Program-made: the position numbers and the translations under genes
Part shown: positions 27,029 through 35,524 of the stretch, piece after piece
Layout: every line of letters starts with the position of its first letter
How positions within the stretch are numbered: the stretch's first letter is position 1
The notes under the pieces: generated by a model
The model's input: the letters and a program-made list of their open reading frames with translations, nothing else
Databases searched by the model: none
What the model was told of the DNA's origin: nothing
Source: an uncultured Eubacteriales bacterium
GTDB taxonomy: Bacteria > Bacillota > Clostridia > Oscillospirales > Oscillospiraceae
Length of the DNA stretch: 64,000 nt
Direction: 5' to 3'
Assembly: GCA_900545925.1 (NCBI GenBank)
Contig: URAZ01000019.1
Span: 8,296-72,295, forward strand

Positions 27029-27068
27029 GGCGATTCCTCCTTGATGGGAAATATCTGATATAGAAAGA

Positions 27069-27092
27069 GGGGACGGACTGTTGTCCGTCCCC
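27069..27092 (-). terminator. Terminator after the BMP lipoprotein gene
   Basis: GGGGACGGAC / GTCCGTCCCC with a TGTT loop; on the minus strand it is followed by TCTTTCTAT. It ends the upstream minus-strand gene. Confidence 0.8.
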
Positions 27093-27126
27093 CTTTTATT
27101 AGGACTTGATTGTCAGTTTGAACGAA

Positions 27127-28437
27127 TTAGCCCTTGATTGCGCCCTGATCGTCAACCGTGATGACGGTAGCGAAGTCGGAAGCAGTCTTGCTGATGTCGT
27201 TGCTGACGGTGATGACGCCGTTGTACATATCAGCGACCATCGCCTTGTAGTCGTCCTGCGTGAAGCTGTCGGACCACTGCGTGCCCTCGCCCATCGGGAT
27301 CTGGACGTAGTTCGCTTCGGGATCGTCCGCGGAGACGAGGCCCAGCGTTGCGATCTTGCCAACATAGTTTGCCCAGTTGCCGTTGATGATGACGTCGTTC
27401 AGCGTGTCGTAAGTAGCGGGGTACAGGCCCTTCATAGCAGAGGTAACGGTCAGGCCGTCAACACCCGCATAGTTTGCAATAACGCCAGCCTGGTCAACGT
27501 CAACGCCGATGACCTTGCCGTTCGCCTTCTTGGCAGCGTCAACAGCGGAGGTGTAGATGCCGCCGCCGCAGGCGAAGACGACCTCAGTGCCGTTTGCATA
27601 CCAGGTATCCATAACAGCAGTGATGTCAGCATCGCCGAAGAACTGACCGCCATAGACGTACTTCACAGTGACGTCGGACAGGCCCAGATCGGCAGCCGCA
27701 GCGTCAACGCCCTGCACGAAGCCGTAGCCATAGCGGATAACGGCGGGAACAGCCATGCCGCCCAGGAAGCCGAGGCTCTTGTAGCCCAGCTTGACAGCAG
27801 CGTAACCGGCCATGTAGCCGCAGAGTTCTTCCTGATAGATTGCGCAGTAGACATTGCTCATGTCAACATACTTTTCGAGATCCCAGTTGTCGGGGTTGTA
27901 GTCATAGCTTTCGCCAGCCTTGGCAACACCGGCCTCGAGCAGGTCGCCCTTGGCAACGTCGAGCGCGATGAACTTGACATCGGGGAATTCCGGAGCAGCC
28001 TCAACGATCGCGCCGCCGAACGCATAGCCCGGCATAACGATGACGTTGTAGCCTTCGTCAACAGCCTTTTCGATCATGGCAACACGGTCAGCAGTGTTGT
28101 CGCCGGCGGGCTTGAAGTAGCTGAACTGTACGCCGTTGTCCTCGCAGAAAGCCTTGCAGGCTTCGTAGGTGGTCTGGTTGAAGGACTGGTCGGTGATATC
28201 GCCGTAGTCGGTGATCATGGCGACAGCGTACTCGGTGTTGTCAGCCGGCTCTTCGGTGGGTTCTTCTTCCTTGGTCTCCTCAGCGGGAGCGGGCTCTTCG
28301 TCCTTGGTCTCTTCTGCGGGAGCGGGAACCGGGGTGGTTTGTTCGGGTTCGTCGGTGGTCTCTGCGGGCTTGGATGCGCAGGCAGCCAGGCTCAGGACCA
28401 TGACCAGAACCAGAAGCAGTGCAAGATACTTCTTCAT
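27127..28437 (-). CDS. BMP-family (PnrA-like) nucleoside-binding lipoprotein
   Basis: Substrate-binding lipoprotein of 436 residues. The signal peptide MKKYLALLLVLVMVLSLAAC has a lipobox with Cys at about 20, followed by an acidic Glu/Pro/Thr linker built from repeated PAPAEETK(D/E)EEP units, then the BMP fold (AVAMITDYGDITDQSFNQ, and GVDVDQAGVIANYAGVDG). Relatives bind purine nucleosides for ABC import. ATG 28437 has AGAGGTAG upstream. The permease and ATPase genes expected downstream are absent, so it is an orphan here. The linker's codon-level repetition suggests recent expansion. Confidence 0.9.
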   Translation of the reverse strand: MKKYLALLLVLVMVLSLAACASKPAETTDEPEQTTPVPAPAEETKDEEPAPAEETKEEEPTEEPADNTEYAVAMITDYGDITDQSFNQTTYEACKAFCEDNGVQFSYFKPAGDNTADRVAMIEKAVDEGYNVIVMPGYAFGGAIVEAAPEFPDVKFIALDVAKGDLLEAGVAKAGESYDYNPDNWDLEKYVDMSNVYCAIYQEELCGYMAGYAAVKLGYKSLGFLGGMAVPAVIRYGYGFVQGVDAAAADLGLSDVTVKYVYGGQFFGDADITAVMDTWYANGTEVVFACGGGIYTSAVDAAKKANGKVIGVDVDQAGVIANYAGVDGLTVTSAMKGLYPATYDTLNDVIINGNWANYVGKIATLGLVSADDPEANYVQIPMGEGTQWSDSFTQDDYKAMVADMYNGVITVSNDISKTASDFATVITVDDQGAIKG

Positions 28438-28534
28438 TTGAAAATCTACCTCTTTCATAATATTATTCCGTGCCGGACTGCGGCAGGCCGTACCCCGGCG
28501 GCAGAATTGCCCCCTTATAGGGGGAGCAATTTTG

Positions 28535-28563
28535 ATTATATCAGCTTTCGCTGCTGATTGCAA
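28535..28563 (-). promoter_or_regulatory. Promoter of the BMP lipoprotein gene
   Basis: On the minus strand TTGCAA (28558-28563), 17 bases, TATAAT (28535-28540). The leader then forms a hairpin, ATTGCTCCCCC with GGGGGCAAT (about 28505-28530), of unknown role. Confidence 0.8.
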
Positions 28564-28591
28564 TGACTTTTCACAGCTTCTTCCATGTTTT

Positions 28592-30694
28592 TCACAGCTT
28601 TTTTGCCTGCAGCATCCATTTGAGAATCCGGATTGCTGCCTTTTCCAGACCGATGCGGTCGGAACGGAGCGTTTCATCGCCCCAGAGCATGCCGCCGTAG
28701 CCGCAGTCGAGCAGCCATGCGCGCAGAAGCGGACTGTTTTCCGTGAGCCGCTGGCCGGAGATGGCGCAGTCCGGCAGCTTTGCCGCGCGGCAGCCGTCTG
28801 CGGCAATCTCAAACGGAAGACCATACACGTCGCGCAGCGCGGACTGGGAAACGGAGACGGCCTCCGGCAGGCTCTGTGCGTGCAGCACAGCCGTCCCATA
28901 GGGCCACGCGCCACCGGCCAGTGCCGCCGTCATGGTGCCGCAGACGACCGGGTCCTCCGACCATTTTTCTGCGAACCGCGCCTCCTGCGGCGAACGCATT
29001 ATGCCTGTATCCGGCCCCAGCCAAAGCTGAACGCCAAGTTCTGCCATTTCAAGGCCCACCGCGCGGCCGACAGCCCGGACGACTTCCTGGTCAAACGAGC
29101 AGGCAAGCTGTGCGGGCGCGGGGAAGACTGTCGCGCACTGCCGCCGGACAATCTCGCCCGTTTCCTCATCCGGGATATCGCGCAGCAGGCGCAGCCCCTG
29201 CGCGCCGCCCGCAATCTGTACGGCGGGAATGCCGTAGCGCTCGATCGCCGCCGACGCACCAAGCACGCCGGGGACGGATGCTGCCTCTCTGCCGAAGCCG
29301 CAGACCAACCGCTCCAGATTTTCCGTGTCCATATCGGCCACGAGATGGAACACGCTGCACCGGCCCTCGCGCACGTCAGCAAGCGTATGATGCTCCCCGT
29401 CCGGGCGGCAGCCGGTAAATTCCCGGCCCTTTCTGCGGCTGCGGCGGGGCAGATTGCGATCCGAAAAGCGGATGGCGTGTTTGTGCGCCTGCTCGATCTC
29501 GGCCAGATCCTCAGGGAACTGGAAGCAGACGTTTTCCGGCCGCGTGCGTTCCTGTGCGGCAGACAGTGTAAGCGGCTCCGCCGCCTGCACCACGGCGCTG
29601 CGCGTCAGGCGGATAGAGCCTGCCAGATAGCAGGCGCGGCTGCTTGTCCCGATACGGATATCATAATACCCCGCATCCAGCACGAATGCGTGTGCGTGTT
29701 CGCGGTAGACGGAAAGTTCTGTGATAGGGAAGCGCAGCGTGACCGTCTGACTCTCGCCGGGGGCGAGCAGGCGGCTTTTCTGGAAGCAGTCCAGAAAGCT
29801 TACCGGCCGCGTCAGATCGCCCTCAGGCCGCGTTACATAGACCTGCACAAGTTCGCTGGCGGCAAATTCCTCTCCGGTGTTGACCAGCTCCGCGCTCACC
29901 GTCACATCGCAGCCGTCAAGCCCGGCCGAGACGCTGCCGAACGCAACCGTCCCATAACTCAGGCCGTGGCCAAACGGATAGCGCACGGGGACGCCGAAGG
30001 AATCAAAATAGCGGTAGCCCGTAAACTGGTCTGCTGCGGCGCTGGCGTCGGAAAACGCCTCCGCATGCTCGGGCCAGCTGAAGGAAAGATGGCCGGCCGG
30101 CATGACCTTCGCCGTCAGCACGTCGGCAAGCGCCCCACCCGCCTCCTGCCCCGCAAGGCCGAGAAAGACGATTGCGCCGCACGAGAGCGCAGCCTCGTTC
30201 AACTCGATAAAGCCCGGCGCAGCCAGCACGAGCACCGTCCGGTCGAATACAGACGTGACGCGCGTGAGCATAGCCGTCTCCTCGTCGGTCAGCTGGAGGC
30301 TATAGCGCTCCGGCGTCCTGCCGATGACGACGACAGCCGCCGCGCAGTCATGGCGCAGGGCCCCAAAATCGAGCGTTGTCAGCGGCATTTCGCTGCCCTC
30401 CGGGTGTTCTACCGCCCATGTGCGGTATTTGCGGGCCAGAAGCGCGTCTGGCCTGACCGTCTCGCTTGCTGCAAGTCCGTCCAGGACGCCGATTGCACGC
30501 CACGGCGTCATCGTTTTGTCGAAAGCGGGCGTCTGAAGCTGTTTGATGCCAAACACCGCGACAGGCAGCGGCGCACCGTCCTCCTGCGGCAGCAGCGGGA
30601 GCGTCCGGTTCTTGTTCTGCAGCAGCACGATTCCGGCAGCGGCAGCAGCGCGCGCAGTCAGTGCGTGGTCGCTCATTCTGAGTGTGATATCCAT
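28592..30694 (-). CDS. Circularly permuted, diverged glycoside hydrolase family 3 protein
   Basis: 700-residue GH3-type protein with its domains in permuted order. Residues about 10-260 are the usual C-terminal alpha/beta sandwich (AAGIVLLQNKNRTLPLL, then GQEAGGALADVL and FGHGLSYG). A fibronectin-III-like domain spans about 265-370. The remnant of the normally N-terminal catalytic barrel comes last (LEMAELGVQLWLGPDTGIMRSP..., SEDPVVCGTM). In the last part the conserved Lys-His pair is replaced by LH in TAVLHAQ, while an Asp remains at the nucleophile position (MLWGDE). No signal peptide is seen, so it would be cytoplasmic. Substrate cleavage is doubtful. Confidence 0.8.
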   Translation of the reverse strand: MDITLRMSDHALTARAAAAAGIVLLQNKNRTLPLLPQEDGAPLPVAVFGIKQLQTPAFDKTMTPWRAIGVLDGLAASETVRPDALLARKYRTWAVEHPEGSEMPLTTLDFGALRHDCAAAVVVIGRTPERYSLQLTDEETAMLTRVTSVFDRTVLVLAAPGFIELNEAALSCGAIVFLGLAGQEAGGALADVLTAKVMPAGHLSFSWPEHAEAFSDASAAADQFTGYRYFDSFGVPVRYPFGHGLSYGTVAFGSVSAGLDGCDVTVSAELVNTGEEFAASELVQVYVTRPEGDLTRPVSFLDCFQKSRLLAPGESQTVTLRFPITELSVYREHAHAFVLDAGYYDIRIGTSSRACYLAGSIRLTRSAVVQAAEPLTLSAAQERTRPENVCFQFPEDLAEIEQAHKHAIRFSDRNLPRRSRRKGREFTGCRPDGEHHTLADVREGRCSVFHLVADMDTENLERLVCGFGREAASVPGVLGASAAIERYGIPAVQIAGGAQGLRLLRDIPDEETGEIVRRQCATVFPAPAQLACSFDQEVVRAVGRAVGLEMAELGVQLWLGPDTGIMRSPQEARFAEKWSEDPVVCGTMTAALAGGAWPYGTAVLHAQSLPEAVSVSQSALRDVYGLPFEIAADGCRAAKLPDCAISGQRLTENSPLLRAWLLDCGYGGMLWGDETLRSDRIGLEKAAIRILKWMLQAKKL

Positions 30695-30760
30695 ATGTGT
30701 TCTCCTATTTTATTGTCAAAGTATGTCGAGCCTGTTTTAACAGGCGGGAATGCAATTTCT

Positions 30761-31069
30761 GTAGGGGCCGACAACTCTTGTAAACAATCTGGGCTTGACA
30801 GACTCTGTTGGCCCGCTGGAAGCAGTGCTTTTTCAGAAATCTTACGGCGAATACAGATATGCCTGCACGCATGGTTGTAGGGGTCGATGCCCACATCGAC
30901 CCGGCAGAATGCAGCGTTTTAACGGAAATCTCAGGTGAATTCGCAACTCCCCAGCGGGCCGATGCAGGCATCGGCCCCTACAGTCAAGTGGGTAAGTGCA
31001 TACGAATTCGCCGAGAATTTTTGATGATTTGGTGCATTCTGCTGGGCGGACAGAGTCGTCCACCCCTAT
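30761..31069. repeat. Family A hairpin repeats, compound array in a 393-base gap
   Basis: The gap 30695-31087 has no gene. It holds alternating GTAGGGGYCGA and GGCCCCTAC-type ends at 30761, 30879, 30955 and 31061, with the internal word GAATTCGC(C)GA seen at about 30929 and 31004 and variants of CGTAAAA/TTTTAACGG between. It looks like two or three units joined end to end in mixed orientation. Confidence 0.8.
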
Positions 31070-31087
31070 AAACGGGTAGGAATATGT

Positions 31088-32296
31088 TTATAGCTTCCCC
31101 AGCTTTCCGGCCACATAGCCGGACGACCAGGCCCATTGCAGGTTGTATCCGCCGCAGTCGCCGTCGATATCCAGAACCTCGCCGCAGGCGAACACACCGG
31201 GAGCAAGCCGACTTTCAAGCGTGTCGGCGCGGAATTCCGCCGTCCGGACACCGCCAGCCGTCACCTGCGCGCTCTCAAAGCCGGAAACACCTGTAACGGG
31301 GAGAGAAAAATATTTAATTGCATTTACCAGTGCGTCCAGCGCCGCGTCGGAAACGGACGCAAGCGGCTGCGCGCCGAGGCCGCGGGCATGGCAGAGCGTC
31401 TTGCCGAGGCGCGGGTGAAGCATGCCGGAAAGCAGTTCCTCGCCAGCCAGTACCGGGAACGCTGCGCGCCGCGCCTGCAAAAGCCCTCGCACCTGCGGCG
31501 CGGGATAGTCCCGCAGAAAATCGAGCAGCAGTTCGGCGCCCTGTGCCTGTCCCGCTGCCCGCGAAAGCGCGAATGCAACTGGGCCGGAAACGCCCGTCTC
31601 TGTAAACTGCGCCTCGCCCGCGTCCTCCTGTATTGTTCTGCCGTCTGCGCGCAGGCGCATGCGGCAATCTGCCCGCACGCCCTTCAGCCCCCGGATAGAA
31701 GCCGGGTCCGTGCGGATCTGTGTGAGGCTGGGGTGCAGCGCCGTGCGGCTGTGGCCAAGCTGTGAAAGCAGTTCATAGCCGGACATTGTTCCGCCCAGCG
31801 CCTTTCCCGCGCAGCCGCCGCAGGCGACGATCAGCTTATCGCCGAAATACGCGCTGCTGTCCGCGCCCGTAACCTGATAGCCGCGCGCTTTTTTCTTCAC
31901 GTTCTGCGCGTCGAAGCCGCAGACAAGCTGCACACCCGCCTGTGCGGCGGCGAACCGCAGCACATCCACGACACTGTTGGCCTGATCAGAGAGAGGATAG
32001 ACCCGCCCGGACGGCTCCGCCGCAGTCAGCAGGCCCAGCGCGTGAAAAAAGTCCAGCGTAGTGTTTCCATCAAACCGCGAAAGTGCGGCGCGGGCAAAGC
32101 CCGCGTCCTGCCCGTGATAGTGCTCCGGGGATAAATCGAGGTTCGTCAGGTTGCACCGGCCGTTGCCGGTGGCGAGCAGCTTGCGCCCGACACGCGACTG
32201 CCGTTCAAGAACGGTGACGGTATTTCTTTCATCCTGCGCGGCAGAAAGCGCGGCCATCAGTCCGCTGGCTCCGCCGCCGAGAATCACAACCTTCAT
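31088..32296 (-). CDS. BaiN/HI0933-family FAD-dependent oxidoreductase
   Basis: Flavoprotein of 402 residues of the HI0933/YhiN/BaiN family (TIGR00275-type). The dinucleotide fold begins at the N-terminus with VVILGGGASGLMAALSAAQ, followed by RQSRVGRKLLATGNGRCNLTN, the family signature. Near the C-terminus are TAGGVRTAEF and FACGEVLDIDGDCGGYNLQWAWSSG, which close the FAD site. BaiN members have been implicated in bile-acid dehydroxylation but most have unknown substrates. ATG 32296 has GGAGCAGC upstream. Confidence 0.9.
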   Translation of the reverse strand: MKVVILGGGASGLMAALSAAQDERNTVTVLERQSRVGRKLLATGNGRCNLTNLDLSPEHYHGQDAGFARAALSRFDGNTTLDFFHALGLLTAAEPSGRVYPLSDQANSVVDVLRFAAAQAGVQLVCGFDAQNVKKKARGYQVTGADSSAYFGDKLIVACGGCAGKALGGTMSGYELLSQLGHSRTALHPSLTQIRTDPASIRGLKGVRADCRMRLRADGRTIQEDAGEAQFTETGVSGPVAFALSRAAGQAQGAELLLDFLRDYPAPQVRGLLQARRAAFPVLAGEELLSGMLHPRLGKTLCHARGLGAQPLASVSDAALDALVNAIKYFSLPVTGVSGFESAQVTAGGVRTAEFRADTLESRLAPGVFACGEVLDIDGDCGGYNLQWAWSSGYVAGKLGKL

Positions 32297-32345
32297 GTGC
32301 TGCTCCTTGCTGCGATGAACTGCGGCCGGGAAGCCCGGCGCGCCA

Positions 32346-32430
32346 AAGCCTCCTCTTGCCGTGCCCCGCACGGGAAGGGGAGGTGGCATTTGCGAAAGCA
32401 AATGGCGGAGGGGATGGGGTACGGGGTTCA
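32346..32430. repeat. Dispersed hairpin repeat, family B, copy 2 (inverted)
   Basis: Reads GCCTCCTCTTGCCGTGC, then AAGGGGAGGTGGCATTTGC, GAAAGCAAATGGCGGAGGGG: the same two stems as the copy at 4731 in the opposite orientation. Confidence 0.8.
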
Positions 32431-32460
32431 GAGTACTCTGCAATTTGTGTGTACAAAATC

Positions 32461-32504
32461 CCCTCAGGCCCTTCGGGCCAGCTCCCCTTTATTCAAAGGG
32501 GAGC
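32461..32504. repeat. Hairpin repeat, family C
   Basis: Two adjoining hairpins, CAGGCCCTTCGGGCCAG and GCTCCCCTTTATTCAAAGGG followed by GAGCC. A related GGCGCGAAGCGCCTGAGGGG block occurs at 36311-36330. Confidence 0.6.
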
Positions 32505-32505
32505 C

Positions 32506-32674
32506 TTAAGGCATCACCGCACAATTGTGTCTGCGTGCCTCGCCGGGGCTTTTCCGCCAATTCTGCGGTTTGAAAAACGAGAAATACACAAAGTATTCCT
32601 TCGTTTTCCAAACCTTGACTTGACGAAAAATCCCACGCCGAGTCATCTTGCCAAATTATGCGGTGACGCCTTAA
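32506..32674. mobile_element. MITE-like element 1 (169 bp, terminal inverted repeats)
   Basis: Left end TTAAGGCATCACCGCACAAT (from 32506) matches the reverse complement of the right end (32654-32674) at 19 of 21 positions. No open frame inside; the centre contains GAAATAC...GTATTCC, an inverted word also present in the element at 52866. It ends 5 bases from the aminotransferase stop. Together with the family B and C repeats it fills the gap 32297-32679. Confidence 0.8.
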
Positions 32675-32679
32675 TTTAC

Positions 32680-33957
32680 TTACTGCATTCGCTGCTCCAG
32701 TGCGGCCAGGCGCAGACTGGCGCAGAAGATCTCCATCGCCTGCTCCAACTCCTCAACCGGGGGCAGGGACGGGGCAATGCGGATGTTGGAATCCTGCGGG
32801 TCGCGGCCATAGGGGAACGTCGCGCCCGCACCGGTCATGACGACACCGGCTTCCTTGCACAGTGCCAGCGTGCGCTTGGCAAGCCCCGGGGCCGTGTTGA
32901 CCGAGACGAAATAACCGCCTTTCGGCCGCTGCCAGGACGCAATGCCGAGCGGCGCGATCTCGGTGTCCAGATGGCGCAGAACGCACTGGAACTTCGGGTT
33001 CAGAATGGCTGCGTGCTTCTTCATAAGTTCCAGCGTGTGGGCCTTGTCCTTTAAAAAGCGCACATGGCGCAGAGAGTTGACCTTGTCATAGGAAATGGTC
33101 TGGATGCCGATGAGTTTTTGCAGATACGCCTGATTGGCCTCGCTCGTAGCCATAACGGAAAAGCCCGCGCCGGGGAGCGTGACCTTGGACGTGGAGGCAA
33201 ATTCATAGACCATGCCGTCGTTGCCGGCCTCGCGGCAGAGTGTCAGGATATCCTGGAAGGGAACAAATTCGCCGTCAAACTCATGGATGCAGTAGGCGTT
33301 ATCCCACATGAGGGCAAAATCGGGCGCGGCGGGCTTCAAAGCCGCGATGCGCGCGACCGTCTCGTCGGAATAGACGATGCCGTCGGGGTTGGAGTATTTC
33401 GGCACGCACCACATGCCCTTGACAGCCGGGTCCTTGACCGCTTCTTCGACCTTGTCCATGTCGGGGCCGGTGGGGGTCATGGGAATTGTAATGAGTTCAA
33501 AGCCAAACGATTCGGTGATTTTAAAATGGCGGTCGTAGCCGGGCGCCGGGCAGAGCCACTTGACGGTATCCAGCTTGCACCACGGCTTTTCCGAACGTGC
33601 AAGACCGTGCGTATAGCCCTTGCTGACCAGATCGTACATGAGCGTCAGCGATGCGTTGCCGCCGATGAAGCACTCTTCGCTCTTGCAGCCGAGCACATCC
33701 GCCCAGTATTCCTTTGCTTCCTTGAGGCCGGACAGTTCGCCGTAGTTGCGGGCATCGACGCCGTTGGACATGCAGTCCTCCGGGGTCTTGAGGATGCTGA
33801 GGATATCGGAGACGAGATCAAGCTGTTCCTTGCCGGGCTTGCCTCTTGCCATGTTGAGTTTCAGTTCCTTCGCCTTCAGCGCGTCGAACTGCGCCTTGAC
33901 TGCTGCGTATTCCTCGCGCAGCTGTGCGGGGGTCAGATTCTGATATACAGTACTCAT
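32680..33957 (-). CDS. Type Ic (MocR-like) aspartate aminotransferase
   Basis: PLP-dependent class I aminotransferase of 425 residues; the type Ic group includes aspartate aminotransferases distinct from AspC. The N-terminus TPAQLREEYAAVKAQFDALKAKELKLNMARGKPG is specific to this group. Cofactor-site residues are in MWDNAYCIHEF and the Schiff-base lysine is in EFASTSKVTLPGAGFS; the C-terminal RPKGGYFVSV and DSNIRIAPSLPP complete the fold. ATG 33957 gives MSTVYQNL. Probably interconverts aspartate and oxaloacetate. Confidence 0.9.
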   Translation of the reverse strand: MSTVYQNLTPAQLREEYAAVKAQFDALKAKELKLNMARGKPGKEQLDLVSDILSILKTPEDCMSNGVDARNYGELSGLKEAKEYWADVLGCKSEECFIGGNASLTLMYDLVSKGYTHGLARSEKPWCKLDTVKWLCPAPGYDRHFKITESFGFELITIPMTPTGPDMDKVEEAVKDPAVKGMWCVPKYSNPDGIVYSDETVARIAALKPAAPDFALMWDNAYCIHEFDGEFVPFQDILTLCREAGNDGMVYEFASTSKVTLPGAGFSVMATSEANQAYLQKLIGIQTISYDKVNSLRHVRFLKDKAHTLELMKKHAAILNPKFQCVLRHLDTEIAPLGIASWQRPKGGYFVSVNTAPGLAKRTLALCKEAGVVMTGAGATFPYGRDPQDSNIRIAPSLPPVEELEQAMEIFCASLRLAALEQRMQ

Positions 33958-34085
33958 ACCGTCGTGATCCTTTCTTCCATCCATTCTTTGCAGCGTCGCT
34001 GCCTGATATATTCAGTATATCGCGTCCGCCTGTTAAAAGCAAGCAAAAAGCCCGTTTTCCCAAGGAAAGCGCCGCACAGCGGGTG

Positions 34086-34114
34086 TTGACGAATCTTCCA
34101 TTTTCGGGTATGAT
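34086..34114 (+). promoter_or_regulatory. Promoter of the tadA-degV-rsmG unit
   Basis: TTGACG (34086-34091), 17 bases, TATGAT (34109-34114). Predicted start of transcription near 34121 leaves a very short leader before tadA. Confidence 0.8.
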
Positions 34115-34149
34115 AGAATGACTCTTGCCGTGGAGGTGTGTGTACGGAC

Positions 34150-34695
34150 TTGGATGAGGCAATGATGCGCGAAGCGCTCCTGCTTGCACAGGAAGCGGCA
34201 GCGGACGGTGAGGTTCCGGTGGGGTGTGTGATTACACTGGAAGACCGCATTGTCGGCCGTGGCCGCAACCGGCGCGAAAAAGGAAAAACGGCGCTGGCCC
34301 ACGCAGAACTGGAGGCCATCGGCGAAGCCTGCCGGACGCTTGGCGGCTGGCGGCTGTGGCAGTGTACGCTGTATGTGACGCTGGAGCCATGCCCCATGTG
34401 TGCCGGTGCGATTTTAAACGCGCATCTGCCGCGCGTCGTCTTCGGCGCGTGCGATCCAAAATCCGGCGCGGCGGGAAGTCTTGTCGATCTGCTGCATCTG
34501 CCAGGCTGTTTTCAGCCGGAGGTCAGCGGCGGCATACTGGAAGCGGAATGTTCACAGGCGCTGCGCGATTTTTTCCGCGCACTGCGCCACGGTAACCGCA
34601 GACGTATTGAACCATCGGTTACCACACGCGCGTCCTTAATGGATGCAGATGAAAAAAAGGAAGGAACTCTCTATGCGTTATCAGATCACGTCTGA
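34150..34695 (+). CDS. tadA: tRNA-specific adenosine deaminase
   Basis: Zinc-dependent deaminase making inosine at the wobble base of tRNA-Arg (ACG). The metal site is complete: ALAHAELEA (His, catalytic Glu) and TLEPCPMCAGAI (Cys-x-x-Cys), and RVVFGACDPKSGAAGS follows. The start is uncertain: GTG 34138 is only 1 base after GGAGG, TTG 34150 is 13 bases after it, and ATG 34162 further still; TTG is chosen as a compromise. The C-terminal 30 residues beyond the fold are unconserved and overlap degV by 23 bases. About 181 residues from TTG. Confidence 0.9.
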   Translation: MDEAMMREALLLAQEAAADGEVPVGCVITLEDRIVGRGRNRREKGKTALAHAELEAIGEACRTLGGWRLWQCTLYVTLEPCPMCAGAILNAHLPRVVFGACDPKSGAAGSLVDLLHLPGCFQPEVSGGILEAECSQALRDFFRALRHGNRRRIEPSVTTRASLMDADEKKEGTLYALSDHV

Positions 34696-35524
34696 CTCTA
34701 CCTGTGATCTCAGCCCGGAGCAGCTGGAACGGTACAACATCCGCCTGCTGCCCCTCTATGTGAGCATGGACGGCAAGACGCTGCGCGACGGCGTGGACGT
34801 CAAGCCCGATGATATCTATGCGCACGTCTCTGCCGGCGGAAGTCTGCCGCAGACAGCGGCGGTCAATCTGGCCGATTATGTCCGCGCGTTTACAGAGTTG
34901 TCTGAAAAAAACGACTTCGTCATCCACGTCTGTATCTCTCTGGATTTTTCCTGCTGCTATCAGAACGCGAAACTGGCAGCGGCGGATTTTGACAACGTAT
35001 ACGTCGTCGATTCCAGAAATTTATCCACAGGTCATGGACTTGTTGTGTTGGAAGCCGAGCGCATGGCGCGCGAAGGCATGGAGCCGGACGATATTGTTGC
35101 GGCGCTGCACGATCTGACAGGCCGTGTGGAAGCCAGCTTCATTCTTGACCGGCTGGATTACATGAAAAAGGGCGGCCGCTGCTCCGCCGTGACGCTTCTG
35201 GGCGCAAATCTTTTAAAGCTTCGCCCGTGCATTGAGGTCAAGGACGGCAAAATGGGCGTCGGCAAAAAATATCGCGGCAGCTTTGACAAATGCGTCTGCG
35301 AGTATATCACCGACAAAATTGGAAACCGCAGCGATCTGGAACTGCGCCGCGTGTTCATCACGCACTCCGGCGTGTCGGAAGAAACGGTGCAAAAGGCTGT
35401 GGAAACTGTGCAAAAGTTACAGCCGTTTGAGGAGATCTGCGTCACGCGTGCCGGCTGCACCGTCAGCAGCCACTGCGGACCGGGGACCCTTGGCGTGCTG
35501 TATATCCGAAAGGCGGACAAATGA
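34673..35524 (+). CDS. DegV family (fatty-acid-binding) protein
   Basis: 283-residue DegV-fold protein; family members bind a fatty acid and, as FakB, present it to a kinase for phospholipid synthesis. N-terminal TSDSTCDLSPEQLERYNI, central SLDFSCCYQNA and DSRNLSTGHG, and FILDRLDYMKKGGRCS match the family. No FakA kinase gene is nearby. ATG 34673 with AGGAAGGA upstream is preferred to earlier in-frame ATGs that overlap tadA. Followed by rsmG with a 4-base overlap. Confidence 0.9.
   Translation: MRYQITSDSTCDLSPEQLERYNIRLLPLYVSMDGKTLRDGVDVKPDDIYAHVSAGGSLPQTAAVNLADYVRAFTELSEKNDFVIHVCISLDFSCCYQNAKLAAADFDNVYVVDSRNLSTGHGLVVLEAERMAREGMEPDDIVAALHDLTGRVEASFILDRLDYMKKGGRCSAVTLLGANLLKLRPCIEVKDGKMGVGKKYRGSFDKCVCEYITDKIGNRSDLELRRVFITHSGVSEETVQKAVETVQKLQPFEEICVTRAGCTVSSHCGPGTLGVLYIRKADK

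Noticed and set aside
28505..28530. Riboswitch in the BMP lipoprotein leader
   Set aside because: Only a single simple hairpin is visible, with no conserved riboswitch core.
27127..28914. Longer form of the BMP lipoprotein starting at 28914
   Set aside because: The extra part overlaps the GH3 gene and would bury the lipoprotein signal; ATG 28437 has its own ribosome site.
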